A DNA stretch of 64,000 nucleotides. It comes from Brevibacillus formosus (GTDB lineage Bacteria; Bacillota; Bacilli; Brevibacillales; Brevibacillaceae). Of this stretch, positions 17,814 to 26,967 are shown piece by piece. The notes below the pieces were generated by a model, which had not been told where the DNA came from, made no database searches, and saw only the letters and a program-made list of their open reading frames with translations. How positions within the stretch are numbered: position 1 is the first letter of the stretch; each line of letters begins with the position of its first letter. The position numbers and the translations under genes were made by a program. The stretch spans positions 62,001 through 126,000 of the forward strand of contig NZ_PXZL01000007.1 of assembly GCF_003013405.1 (NCBI RefSeq). Reading direction: 5' to 3'.

Positions 17814-18236
17814 TCAAACTTTTGATTGAATCACGTCTTTTTTCATATTTGATTTTTTTAACGAGTTACTCAAATTTATAGCCGGTCTTTCTACGAAATA
17901 ATACATTAAACACGATACTAATATTGTTACCGCTATAGTCAAAAGACAAATAAGCTAAATAGGAATTATTCCTTGTAGTAAATGAGCCATTGTCATCAGT
18001 ACAGGCAGATGTATTATTACAGGCTATAGTATATTTTCCCCAAAAGCCCCAAAAAACTTCTTTCCCAATAAGTTGGAAAAACGATTAGGTAAAAGCGCAA
18101 ACATGATCTGTTAATTAACTCCTCTCTATATATTTTTTGACTAGAGTTTCTTGGAAGATAAGGTACATATGACTTAAAAAAACTGAAATAGCAGCTAATC
18201 CCCTTAACGATCTAGCTCTACATATCGATTATTCAT
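17814..18236 (-). pseudogene. Remnant of an acyltransferase-3 (OafA/YrhL-type) gene
   Basis: A ribosome site GGAGG precedes an ATG at 18236 that starts MNNRYVELD. After a 1-base shift the next frame reads LRGLAAISVFLSHMYLIF, the N-terminal signature of membrane acyltransferases. Then comes a stop, and the frame used farther down reads QIMFALLPNRFSNLL ... FGENIL, stop, PVIIHLPVLMTMAHLL ... stop ... YYFVERPAINLSNSLKK, the classic acyltransferase-3 C-terminus. Only about 420 bp remain of a gene that should be about 1.1 kb, so most of the middle is gone. It probably once acetylated the polysaccharide made by the adjacent cluster. Confidence 0.8.
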
Positions 18237-18303
18237 TTTTTCCTCCATGCAACAATGGTTTTAAACATTTTGAGGAATTCTAATAAAGCAAATCACTCGT
18301 GAT

Positions 18304-18349
18304 AAAAAGCACAGACTTAACGACCTTTTTCCGTTAAGTTGCGCTTTTT
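18304..18349 (-). terminator. Terminator of the polysaccharide cluster
   Basis: AAAAAGC-CAGACTTAACG and CGTTAAGTTG-GCTTTTT form a long stem around an 8-base loop. It is T-rich on both ends, so it can work in both directions. It lies 88 bases after the last cluster gene. Confidence 0.75.
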
Positions 18350-18436
18350 CTTCAAGCCTAGATTATCAATTATATAAGCTAGCAAATGCAAATAAGCTTC
18401 TCATTTCATATCTAGAATCTATAAACAGCTACCAAA

Positions 18437-19843
18437 TCAATATTCTTTTCCAGCAGCTACTTCTTGTTCACTGATATTTAACAACCCTAGCAATACTTGT
18501 TCCTTTTCGGATCCTGCGTTTTGAACACCTGCCGATTTTTGTTTTTGTACAACTACCAAGAGAGTTTGAAACAGAATCTTCAAGTCAAAAACGAAGGAAT
18601 AGTTGTGAATATACATTAAGTCATAGCGAAGCTTATCTTCGACAGTTGTACTATATTTCCCCATCACCTGTGCCAAACCTGTGATACCAGGTTTTACTGC
18701 TAAACGATACCCATACTCTGGAATCGCCTTTTTAAATTGATCTATAAAATGCTCTCGCTCAGGACGAGGTCCTACAAGACTCATATCTCCCTTTATGACA
18801 TTGAACAATTGAGGTAACTCATCGAGGCGAGTTGTCCTAATAAAGTGTCCAATTTTAGTAATCCTTGAATCTCCTTGTGTTGCAAGAACCGGGCCCGTAT
18901 ACGCCTCAGCATTATTAACCATACTTCGAAATTTCAAAACTTGATAACGTCTCCCACCAAGCCCAATTCTCTCTTGTTTAAAAATCGCTGAACCTGGTGA
19001 AGTTAACGGGATAATCACATATAAAGCAATCATTACCGGGCTTGCTAATACAAGCATCATGATTGATAAACACAGATCCATCATCCGTTTTGTTGTTCTT
19101 TGCATGGTGGAGAGCTTTGAAGGCTTAATCGATAGGACCGGCATGTCATCAATTTGTTGCGCTTCAGCACTAAGCATAAATAATTCATATGTTTCAGGAA
19201 CCAAAAGAATTTCTTTATTTTGTTGTATTGTATGATGAATAATGTTAACTTTTTCATCTTTAGGTATATTAGGACTAAGAATTACTACCTCTGCCTGTGT
19301 AAGTGAAAGTAAGAATTTTGGTTGATCATAGTAGGGGACAAACTCTTTTACAGTAAACCATCCCTTATTGTGATCGAGTACCTTGTTTGCGATTAATAGG
19401 CCATCGTTTACATCTTGACCTACAATGAGCACTTTTTTCTTCCCAAATGTTAAGCGTTGAGTGTACCAGACCGCTGTATGTATGATTCCAATCAATACAA
19501 GATTAAGAACTCCTGACAATAGAATGACACTCCGTGGAAACGCAAACTCACGATACCAAAAAGAGACAGCCATCGTAAAAACCATCATTAACCCGACAGA
19601 AATAGTTACTGAGTATATGAGTTGGTGGTAACTCTTCCTTGCCCAATTAGAATACAACTCAAAAAAGTAGAAAAGAATAATTGAAACAATAGAGAGCCAA
19701 AGTGCTGTTTGCTGATATGCTACCAAGTTTTCTTCAGGTAAATTGTTTTGAAACCGTATGAAGAAAGCCATGATAAAACCTGCATGTATAGCAAGAGTGT
19801 CCAATAATATTATTAATGCGAGATAGGTTTTTTTGTTATACAT
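18437..19843 (-). CDS. Polyprenyl-phosphate sugar-phosphate transferase (initiating enzyme, WbaP/CpsE-type)
   Basis: This enzyme starts a repeat unit by moving a sugar-1-phosphate to undecaprenyl phosphate at the inner membrane. The 468-residue protein has four or five N-terminal membrane helices, a Rossmann-like middle (VLIVGQDVNDGLLIANKVL), then a further helix and the bacterial sugar-transferase domain at about 265-455. Signatures include FKQERIGLGGRRYQVLKFRS, LDELPQLFNVIKGDMSLVGP RPE and VKPGITGLAQVMGK. The C-terminus has a polar tail. It is the last gene of the cluster; its start overlaps the epimerase by 8 bases. The sugar cannot be told from sequence; a nearby UDP-sugar epimerase hints at galactose or GalNAc. 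Confidence 0.93.
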   Translation of the reverse strand: MYNKKTYLALIILLDTLAIHAGFIMAFFIRFQNNLPEENLVAYQQTALWLSIVSIILFYFFELYSNWARKSYHQLIYSVTISVGLMMVFTMAVSFWYREFAFPRSVILLSGVLNLVLIGIIHTAVWYTQRLTFGKKKVLIVGQDVNDGLLIANKVLDHNKGWFTVKEFVPYYDQPKFLLSLTQAEVVILSPNIPKDEKVNIIHHTIQQNKEILLVPETYELFMLSAEAQQIDDMPVLSIKPSKLSTMQRTTKRMMDLCLSIMMLVLASPVMIALYVIIPLTSPGSAIFKQERIGLGGRRYQVLKFRSMVNNAEAYTGPVLATQGDSRITKIGHFIRTTRLDELPQLFNVIKGDMSLVGPRPEREHFIDQFKKAIPEYGYRLAVKPGITGLAQVMGKYSTTVEDKLRYDLMYIHNYSFVFDLKILFQTLLVVVQKQKSAGVQNAGSEKEQVLLGLLNISEQEVAAGKEY

Positions 19844-20780
19844 ATATTTCCCTCTTCTCGGTTTCGATGAAGTCTTGATAATAGTGGATGGTTCTTTCCA
19901 ACCCTTCCGCTAATGTGACTCTAGGAGTCCACTCTAGTTCATTTAGAGCAGAACCATTATCTAATCTACTATGCTTGATATCTCCATCACGTTCACTCAT
20001 ATGTGCAGGAATAATGTCGCTTCCAGCAACTTTTCTCATGGTGTCATACAGTTCAAGGAGGGTTGTACTTGTATTTGTACTAATATTAAATGTTTGTTGG
20101 CTTCCTAAACTTAATGCGGCCAGATTTGCATCAGCTACATCCCCAACATAAATGAAATCACGTGTATGTTTACCGTCTCCAAAAATAGTTGGTGTTTGAT
20201 TTGAAATAATTTTATCTGCAAAAATAGAAATTACCCCACCCTCTCCTTTGGGGTCTTGCCGCTCTCCATAAACATTTGAATAACGCAAAATAGTATATTC
20301 CAGCCCGTATAGTGCAGAATACACCCTGATATAAGATTCCGGAACTAGTTTAGAAATGCCGTAAAACGAAATGGGAGCTGTGGGATGACTTTCACTTATT
20401 GGAAGTGCTAAAGGAGTTCCATATACAGCTGCTGAAGATGCGTAAACAATTTTCCTCACGTGATACTTTGCACAGGCCTGAAGTAGATTGATTGTACCTT
20501 TTATATTCACATCCGCATCAAACATAGGGTCTTTCAAAGATAGCTGGACATCAATTTGGGCAGCGTGATGTATCACAACTTCAGGCTTATAGGTTGCAAA
20601 AATAGAATTGATTTCTTCAGAGATAATATCAACCTCGTACACTTTTACATTTGAAGGAACATGAGATAACTTCCCTGAAACCAAGTTATCGAGTACAATA
20701 ACCTCGTGACCATTTCCTACCAATCTATCCACAATATGAGAACCTATAAATCCTGCACCACCTGTTATTAGGACTCTCAT
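19836..20780 (-). CDS. NAD-dependent UDP-sugar epimerase (extended SDR, GalE-like)
   Basis: A 314-residue extended short-chain dehydrogenase, expected to interconvert UDP-glucose/galactose or the N-acetyl forms in the cytoplasm. The N-terminal ITGGAGFIGSHIVDRL is the NAD-binding GxxGxxG. ASSAAVYG contains the catalytic Ser and YGISK the Tyr-Lys pair. The sugar-binding part (YSNVYGERQDPKGEGGVISI) is normal. It overlaps the sugar transferase by 8 bases, and starts 23 bases after the upstream glycosyltransferase stop. It supplies donor sugar for the cluster; the exact substrate is inferred only. Confidence 0.9.
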   Translation of the reverse strand: MRVLITGGAGFIGSHIVDRLVGNGHEVIVLDNLVSGKLSHVPSNVKVYEVDIISEEINSIFATYKPEVVIHHAAQIDVQLSLKDPMFDADVNIKGTINLLQACAKYHVRKIVYASSAAVYGTPLALPISESHPTAPISFYGISKLVPESYIRVYSALYGLEYTILRYSNVYGERQDPKGEGGVISIFADKIISNQTPTIFGDGKHTRDFIYVGDVADANLAALSLGSQQTFNISTNTSTTLLELYDTMRKVAGSDIIPAHMSERDGDIKHSRLDNGSALNELEWTPRVTLAEGLERTIHYYQDFIETEKREIYV

Positions 20781-20803
20781 CGTCTCTACTCTCCTTCACA
20801 TAA

Positions 20804-21907
20804 TCATTTCTCTGATATAGCAGTTTTATATACTTGCACCGTTTTATCTACCATTTGAGGGACAGTAAAATACTTTTCATATCTTTCTCTTCCGTTATTA
20901 CCCAAGTCTTTTCGTAATTCAAACGAATCAATCAGTTTATGTAATTTTTGTTGCAGTTTAACCGAATCGCCTCTAGGTATTAAGTACCCTGTGACTCCTT
21001 CAATCACAGACTCACTTACACCTCCGACATCTGATGCAATAACAGGCAATCCTGCTCTCATAGCCTCCAAAATACTTAGGGGAAATCCTTCATAATTTGA
21101 AATCAGAACAAATATCTGTGCCTGGGCCAATATTGTAGCAACATCTTGTCGGGCTCCCCAAAATCGTACTCGATCAGAGAGATTCAGATTTTGAACTACT
21201 TCCTCAGCTTTTGGCTTCAAAGGTCCGTCGCCTATTAAATCAACGGTCCAATTCAAGTGACGAAGAACTGCAAGATTCTCGAGAAGAGTAATTTGATCCT
21301 TTGGGGATTCAAACCTAGCAACCATAATAATTTTGGGACAGTCTGTTTTCTGGTTTGCCATCAAAGTTACATCAAGATCAGGAACTCCATTATAAATAGT
21401 GACAAGTTTATCGGTAGAAGCAACTTTGTTTTTTAAGGCAATATTTTTATCGTATTCTGACACCGTAATTATTTTTTGGGTTAATGGCGTAGTTAATCTT
21501 TCGACGAGAGTGTATATCCGACGCTGTAGAGGCGGTACACCATCAGTAAAAGCCCACCCATGTGCAGTAAATACAGTTGGTATGGACATAATTTTACCAG
21601 CCAAACGACCCAATAATCCCGCTTTAGATGAATGAGTAGCAAGTAGATCAGGCTGTATTGCTTTTAGTGCTCTAACGATTTCCATAAGAGCAATTCCATC
21701 ATAATACGGATGTATAGAGCGTTTCAAATTAGGAAGTATTTGAAATCTTATTTGATTCTTGCTGAGAAGGTCAATAAACGGTCCATCTCCGCCGACTAAT
21801 ACTGTTACATCATGTCCTATCTCAAGTAGAGATTTCGATTGATCCAGCACATGGATTTGTGCGCCACCAATTGAATCGGCTCGAGTTATTAGCTGCGCTA
21901 TCTTCAA
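20804..21907 (-). CDS. Glycosyltransferase family 4
   Basis: A 367-residue GT-B fold retaining glycosyltransferase acting on a lipid-linked oligosaccharide at the cytoplasmic face. The N-terminus has the acceptor-side glycine loop (SIGGAQIHVLDQSKSL) and VFTAHGWAF. The C-terminal donor domain has VARFESPKDQITLLENLAVL, FWGARQDV and the EX7E motif (EGFPLSILEAMRAGLPVIAS). It resembles GT4 enzymes such as EpsD/PglA-type. It is the third gene from the end of the cluster, 57 bases after the preceding GT gene. Donor and acceptor are unknown. Confidence 0.9.
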   Translation of the reverse strand: MKIAQLITRADSIGGAQIHVLDQSKSLLEIGHDVTVLVGGDGPFIDLLSKNQIRFQILPNLKRSIHPYYDGIALMEIVRALKAIQPDLLATHSSKAGLLGRLAGKIMSIPTVFTAHGWAFTDGVPPLQRRIYTLVERLTTPLTQKIITVSEYDKNIALKNKVASTDKLVTIYNGVPDLDVTLMANQKTDCPKIIMVARFESPKDQITLLENLAVLRHLNWTVDLIGDGPLKPKAEEVVQNLNLSDRVRFWGARQDVATILAQAQIFVLISNYEGFPLSILEAMRAGLPVIASDVGGVSESVIEGVTGYLIPRGDSVKLQQKLHKLIDSFELRKDLGNNGRERYEKYFTVPQMVDKTVQVYKTAISEK

Positions 21908-21964
21908 CCTTGATCCTCCTCATACCGGCATGTTTTGAGAAAATCCATAACTCGTCTTATGCCC

Positions 21965-23062
21965 TTAGTCCATACTCGAACTATTTGATTTTAATTTTTG
22001 ATTATAGAGATTAACATACTCTAAAGCACTACTTTTAATATCGAACTGCAATGATCGAGCAGCTCCCTTATTTGATAATTGTTGGCGGTAGTCCTCATCA
22101 TTCAGAATAATTTTCAGCTTATTTGCTAGCTCATCATAATCTCCTGGTTCAAACAATATCCCAGCGTCCCCAACAAGTTCCTGAAGTCCAGAAACCTTAC
22201 TAGCAATGACAGGAGTTCCCCCCGCCATTGCTTCAAGTGCCGCAATACCAAAACCCTCCCAAATAGACGGTTGCACATAAACATCTGCCAACTTTATTAA
22301 CTCTGGAACATTATTTCTTCTTCCCAAAAAGTGTACTCTATGTTTTATATGGAGATCGTCAGCAAGTTGTTTCATTTCCCCCAGTAATACTCCGTCACCA
22401 ACTAATAGTAAATGGGCCTCCTCAACTAAAGCGACTGCCTTGAGCAAAGTTCGATGATCCTTTTCAGGCTGAAATCGACCAATACTTAGGATAAGTGGAG
22501 CGTCAACTCCAATGATATCAATCTTGCTTTGTTTTGGTTTGGCACTTGAGAACCTAGTTACATGGATTCCGTTATTGATTACAACTACTTTATCGGATAG
22601 ATTGGGAAGCCAATCCACTAAACTATGCTTAGTTCCATCACTAATACACACGATAGAATCCATTCTGTTATACATCCATCTATCAATTGGGCGGAACCAA
22701 GAAACTCTTCTACGGTTATGGGTACTATGTTCAGTGGTAATGATAGGTCGCTTACAATTGGAGATCATCATGGAAACAGCCATCCATAATTGTGAAGGGA
22801 ACAAGTGCACATGGATGATATCGTAATCCTTAATAAGCTTGTTTAGTGACGCTACATGCATAGGGTTGTATATACTTTTTTGATCCAAGTAAAGAATCTT
22901 GATTCCGTCGTGCAACAACTCTTCTTCAATTTTTGAATCCAGCTTTTTTAGTACAGCAACATCTACTATTACTCCAAGTTTTCGAAACTGGATGATCAAA
23001 TCTTTTAAAAGGACTTCTGCCCCACCGTAATCTAAACTATTTATTAATTGAAGTATTTTCAC
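21965..23062 (-). CDS. Glycosyltransferase family 4 (second)
   Basis: A 365-residue GT4 enzyme. It starts MKILQLINSLDYGGAEVLLK, with the family glycine loop. It continues with IHVHLFPSQLW and ITTEHSTHNRRR. The donor side has ILSIGRFQPEKDHRTLLKAV, HFLGRRNNVPELI and the EX7E motif EGFGIAALEAMAGGTPVIAS. It overlaps the GT2 gene upstream by 4 bases (ATGA), so the two should be translated in step. It adds one sugar of the repeat unit; which one is unknown. Confidence 0.9.
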   Translation of the reverse strand: MKILQLINSLDYGGAEVLLKDLIIQFRKLGVIVDVAVLKKLDSKIEEELLHDGIKILYLDQKSIYNPMHVASLNKLIKDYDIIHVHLFPSQLWMAVSMMISNCKRPIITTEHSTHNRRRVSWFRPIDRWMYNRMDSIVCISDGTKHSLVDWLPNLSDKVVVINNGIHVTRFSSAKPKQSKIDIIGVDAPLILSIGRFQPEKDHRTLLKAVALVEEAHLLLVGDGVLLGEMKQLADDLHIKHRVHFLGRRNNVPELIKLADVYVQPSIWEGFGIAALEAMAGGTPVIASKVSGLQELVGDAGILFEPGDYDELANKLKIILNDEDYRQQLSNKGAARSLQFDIKSSALEYVNLYNQKLKSNSSSMD

Positions 23063-23979
23063 TTTGCCCTCACTTTCTTAGCAAAGACAAACATTTTTTT
23101 GCATAAAGCACTTGGCATATAGGAAAAGAATAAAAGCAACCAATACAAAACAGAGGTAGAAACCACCCCTTTTTCTCGGGCTGCTCTTAACCTTTCAACA
23201 GCGTTTTGTTTAGAACCAGCTAATTTCCAGTAAACGATCGATCCAAGCCATTTGTCTCTAAGTTTAGAACGAGAAAAAAGTAATAACTCTTTTTCGAATA
23301 ACTCAATTGTTTTGTCCTGTAATTGAGCGTATTCCAAAGCCCTACTTGCCTGTGCCTCAAACGATGTTAATCTTATAGGGGCGTCGGAATGGACCTTTGC
23401 TACACATTTGGCCCAAGTAGGGATACCGCTATCCTTTGCAATTTGCCACCAGAGAAGATGCTCGCCTCCTATTTTTGTATGAGGATATGCATAGTCTAAC
23501 TCCAGAAACTTTTTCACTTGAATGACAGGTACAAAATCCCCTTGAATCTTATCACCTAAATAGTCTTGTATGGAAAAACAATGAAAATCACTTTGAATCG
23601 TTCCATTTGAATGGGCAAAATTAAGTACAGGATATTCTTCCAGGGACTCAAAATTCTTCATCGCATCCCAAATTAGTGATAGACTGCCTGGCAATAGTGT
23701 ATCATCGTCATCAAATAGAATTGCCCAACTTTTTGTCGCTTTCTTCAATCCTCTGTTTCTTGCCGGGCCAGGTCCCAGATTTTCCTCTTGTTTCATATAC
23801 GTAACCATTGGATACAACTCATTTACAACTTGTTGTGTGTTATCTGATGAATTATCGTCAACTACAATAATTTCGAGCTCTGCATCATTCTGTTGTTGAA
23901 GAACTGAATCGATGGCTCTTCCTATTAAATGAGCTCTATTATAAGTTGTAATGATGATAGAGAAGCTAGGCTTATCCAT
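23059..23979 (-). CDS. Glycosyltransferase family 2
   Basis: A 306-residue GT-A fold enzyme. FSIIITTYNRAHLIGRAIDS and EIIVVDDNSSDNT are the nucleotide-sugar binding signatures, and ILFDDDDTLL is the metal-binding DXD region at about 90-100. The last 60 residues contain a hydrophobic stretch (VLYWLLLFFSYMPSALCKKM) that may associate with the membrane. It overlaps the polymerase gene by 8 bases and the next GT4 by 4. Inverting transfer of one sugar to the lipid-linked unit is expected. Confidence 0.9.
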   Translation of the reverse strand: MDKPSFSIIITTYNRAHLIGRAIDSVLQQQNDAELEIIVVDDNSSDNTQQVVNELYPMVTYMKQEENLGPGPARNRGLKKATKSWAILFDDDDTLLPGSLSLIWDAMKNFESLEEYPVLNFAHSNGTIQSDFHCFSIQDYLGDKIQGDFVPVIQVKKFLELDYAYPHTKIGGEHLLWWQIAKDSGIPTWAKCVAKVHSDAPIRLTSFEAQASRALEYAQLQDKTIELFEKELLLFSRSKLRDKWLGSIVYWKLAGSKQNAVERLRAAREKGVVSTSVLYWLLLFFSYMPSALCKKMFVFAKKVRAK

Positions 23980-25411
23980 GAACAGGGACCTCTTTTCTTT
24001 TGGTACATCCCCAGTATATAGCAGAAGCTATAATGAACAAAATCCATTCTGACCATTCTGTGCTTAACGGATGGAATAGCGCACTAAATGACATATAGAG
24101 AAGGATAAAAATGGAATTGTAATATAAAGAGCGCTCTCTCACGCTTTTTGAACCTTGAATATGTCGCATCACAGTAGGTAATTTTATAATCCAGCCAAAA
24201 TATAACCCAAGAAGAGCAAGTAACCCTAAAATACCAAGGTCAGCCCAAGTTTGCAGATAGGCATTGTGAACGACAATAGGGCCTGATTCTGTTTGATATT
24301 TTGTGGTTCCAATACCTTGTCCAACCCACGGATGGCTTACAATTTCATCTAGCGCTGTAATGATCATTTGAAAACGAATCGGATCACTTGAAGCGATTCC
24401 CGCTAAGATTCCGTTCGTACTCATGCTAGCGAAAACAGAGCCAGTTCGGTCGTTGCTCTGTTTAAGCTCATCAGAAGTGGGGACTTCAACTGGAGGAGTG
24501 CTGACTTCTTCTTGCTTTACAGCATTTGAGTCAGTTGGTTGAACAGGTTTTTGTTTAGCTTTTTCTGCTTCTTTTGCAGCCTCGATTTTGGCTAGCTCTA
24601 TAGCGCGCTTGGTTTCAATAGATAAGGTGATTTGGTCAACGGATACCTTGGCTACGCTTAATACGAGTGCAAGCACTAGGATTGATACGACCATGCTGGA
24701 AAACTTAGGTCTAGAGATGTTTTTAACATACTCAATGAGCCATATAATGAACAAAAAAATCGTCCCAAGTATCAGGGAAATTTCCGAGGTACGAGACCCA
24801 TCAAAGTAAACAATGAATACAGAGGCAATTAAAAGCATGATATTGCTGATAGAAAGAGCAGTCCTGTTAAATAACTGAAAAGCAGCATAAACGTAAACAA
24901 CTACACCGACCTTACTTAGAGAACCAGGATAATTTAAAAAAGTTCCCCATCTTCCATCTAACGTCATAATAGAAGCCAGTTGAGTAAAGGACAAAACACC
25001 CAATACTAATAGAATAAAATTAATATATGCTGAAATGATAAATCCTTTAAAAGCAAGCTGTGCTAGTTCAGATCTCACTAAAAAAAAGAGATAACAAACT
25101 ATCAAAATCATGGCAACTTTCCCAGCTTGAAAGAAATCATACAAGTAGTTTTGACTAAAAAAGCTACTGATGAGGATTGAACTAATCAAAAGAATTGAAG
25201 GAATAAGTAAATACACAACAAATTTGTTGTTACCCATTTTTTTATCATTCAACAAAAAAATGGGGAGAAGAAACAATAAAGAAACAACCCAATGCACCTT
25301 ACTAAACAGTGTAATTTTTAGATCAGCTGACATTATTAAAACAACCCATATCAATAGGAAAACCTTTGTTACGATGCCATTGTCACGAATGTAATTCAGT
25401 TGCGTTTTCAT
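23972..25411 (-). CDS. Wzy-like O-antigen/polysaccharide polymerase
   Basis: A 479-residue membrane protein with about ten hydrophobic helices, of the O-antigen ligase/polymerase superfamily. It should join lipid-linked repeat units on the outer face of the membrane. FDGSRTSEISLILG and GQGIGTTKYQTESGPIVVHN resemble the two periplasmic-loop motifs of the family (Arg in the first, His-Asn in the second). The large loop at about 265-325 is charged and proline-rich (AAKEAEKAKQKPVQPTDS), unlike most Wzy proteins. It overlaps the flippase gene by 4 bases. Confidence 0.85.
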   Translation of the reverse strand: MKTQLNYIRDNGIVTKVFLLIWVVLIMSADLKITLFSKVHWVVSLLFLLPIFLLNDKKMGNNKFVVYLLIPSILLISSILISSFFSQNYLYDFFQAGKVAMILIVCYLFFLVRSELAQLAFKGFIISAYINFILLVLGVLSFTQLASIMTLDGRWGTFLNYPGSLSKVGVVVYVYAAFQLFNRTALSISNIMLLIASVFIVYFDGSRTSEISLILGTIFLFIIWLIEYVKNISRPKFSSMVVSILVLALVLSVAKVSVDQITLSIETKRAIELAKIEAAKEAEKAKQKPVQPTDSNAVKQEEVSTPPVEVPTSDELKQSNDRTGSVFASMSTNGILAGIASSDPIRFQMIITALDEIVSHPWVGQGIGTTKYQTESGPIVVHNAYLQTWADLGILGLLALLGLYFGWIIKLPTVMRHIQGSKSVRERSLYYNSIFILLYMSFSALFHPLSTEWSEWILFIIASAIYWGCTKRKEVPVHG

Positions 25412-26850
25412 GTCCTATCTCCTGTTTTTATGTAGTAATATGATTTAAGAAAAAGGTAAAAAAACCATACTAGGTTTGGCAACAAAATAAGACAAATCAT
25501 TACCCCTGATAGGCTATCCTTGTTCAAGGAGTAGAAGACACAGAGTAAAATTGTCAGTAGCTTGAAAACAAAATCAGGAAGTACTCGTTTTATTATATAC
25601 CTTTTTATTTCCATCATAATAATGTAATCGGCAACTAATGCATAGATCAACATACTAACCATCCACGCCCACCCAATTGAGTTAAAACCGGCATGATGGA
25701 GTATAAAAAAGTAACTTATAAAAAGAATCCCAAGAGCAAGTAACGATAATATAAGTGTTTTCAAATAGTTTCCGCCTGCCTGCAGATATTCGTAGCTGAG
25801 ATTGGCATGAGCGTTCAGTATTACACCGATTAACAATAACGCGAACAATTCGTTCACATCTGTTTCAGGAAAATCAAATATCCCAAGTATATAAGGAGCA
25901 AGCATAGTCCCGAAAAAACCTACCAAACAGTAGAAAGACCAACTTAAATTCAAATATTGAGGAATCTGGTTTATCGTCCTCAGATTCTCTGTAGGTTTAT
26001 GTAGTATTTTAGCGAACATAGGAAAAGCAACTAATCCCAACACATTGGAAACTAACCAAACTTTACTTACCAAATCAAAAATCGACCTGTACAATCCTAG
26101 TTTTTCCACACCAAAATTCTTCCCTACTAAGATTGATCCAATTGATATGATCGTAATCTGTAACGCCTGAGACCCTGAAAGCACCGCCGACTCAGATACC
26201 AAACTTTTAAATTTTGACGGCTGGAAAACCGGTTTCCAATAACTTTTTGGTAACCCACCCATAACTTTATAAGCGACAACAAAATCAATTGCTTTTCTTG
26301 ACACTAAAAGACCAATAACATATACGGGATTTTCAAATAATAGGATCCCTACGAACATTAATGCATATCTATATAAACCCGATAAAAAAGTAAACTTTGA
26401 GTAATGATTAAACTTTTCATTCGAAATGCAATTTGCTTGTAGCATTGATGTAGGGATCCCTAAAATATATTCTAGTACCGAAAGAACAGCAATCCATGCA
26501 ATGACAGATTGTAGCTCTCCCCCATATGAAAACCACTTCGTCAATAATTGACTAAGCCCAGGAAGAAGTAAGAGAAGAAGTAAAATAACAATCGTATACA
26601 ACCCCGCTACGATCTGAAAATGCTCTCTTCTTTTCGTCTCATCTTTCTCCGATGCCAATAGTCGAGTTAAGTTCTTAGATATTCCCAATTCTGCTAAACT
26701 CATATAAGAAACAACCGTCACATAAATTGAATATAATCCGTATGCAGTAAGTCCCATGTTATTTATAAACACAGGAATAAAGATAATTCCTAATATGCCA
26801 TTAATAATATTGACTACATAGACAGAAGCTAAGTTTTTTAAAAATTTCAT
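25408..26850 (-). CDS. Wzx-like polysaccharide flippase (MOP superfamily)
   Basis: A 480-residue integral membrane protein with 12-14 helices, expected to flip the lipid-linked repeat unit across the membrane. The N-terminus MKFLKNLASVYVVNIINGIL and LTAYGLYSIYVTVVSYMSL are typical of the RfbX/Wzx branch. It is the first gene after the internal terminator at 26901-26942 and overlaps the polymerase gene by 4 bases. Together with the initiating transferase and polymerase it completes a Wzx/Wzy-dependent pathway. Confidence 0.9.
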   Translation of the reverse strand: MKFLKNLASVYVVNIINGILGIIFIPVFINNMGLTAYGLYSIYVTVVSYMSLAELGISKNLTRLLASEKDETKRREHFQIVAGLYTIVILLLLLLLPGLSQLLTKWFSYGGELQSVIAWIAVLSVLEYILGIPTSMLQANCISNEKFNHYSKFTFLSGLYRYALMFVGILLFENPVYVIGLLVSRKAIDFVVAYKVMGGLPKSYWKPVFQPSKFKSLVSESAVLSGSQALQITIISIGSILVGKNFGVEKLGLYRSIFDLVSKVWLVSNVLGLVAFPMFAKILHKPTENLRTINQIPQYLNLSWSFYCLVGFFGTMLAPYILGIFDFPETDVNELFALLLIGVILNAHANLSYEYLQAGGNYLKTLILSLLALGILFISYFFILHHAGFNSIGWAWMVSMLIYALVADYIIMMEIKRYIIKRVLPDFVFKLLTILLCVFYSLNKDSLSGVMICLILLPNLVWFFYLFLKSYYYIKTGDRT

Positions 26851-26900
26851 GACAACCTCATTGGTTCGGTTTTGTCTTTCGCATAAAACTCGTTTTTAAA

Positions 26901-26942
26901 AAAGGGGTCTCGGTCGATATAAATCGACCAGAGACCTTTTCT
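26901..26942 (-). terminator. Terminator inside the polysaccharide cluster
   Basis: On the minus strand AAAAGGTCTC-GGTCGAT and ATCGACC-GAGACCCCTTTT form a long stem ending in TTTT. It separates the TPR/ligase pair from the flippase-to-transferase genes, so the latter may depend on read-through or another promoter. Confidence 0.75.
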
Positions 26943-26967
26943 TCTCTGCTTATCCATGACTCACTAC

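Larger units (their letters stand above)
17425..18436. other. About 1 kb without an intact gene
   Basis: This stretch separates the SLAP operon from the 3' end of the polysaccharide cluster. It holds a plus-strand promoter-terminator pair (17596-17698), a decayed acyltransferase gene on the minus strand (17814-18236) and the cluster terminator (18304-18349). A small inverted repeat (GCGGA...TCCGC, 17701-17730) follows the plus-strand terminator. I see nothing else that could code. Confidence 0.7.
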
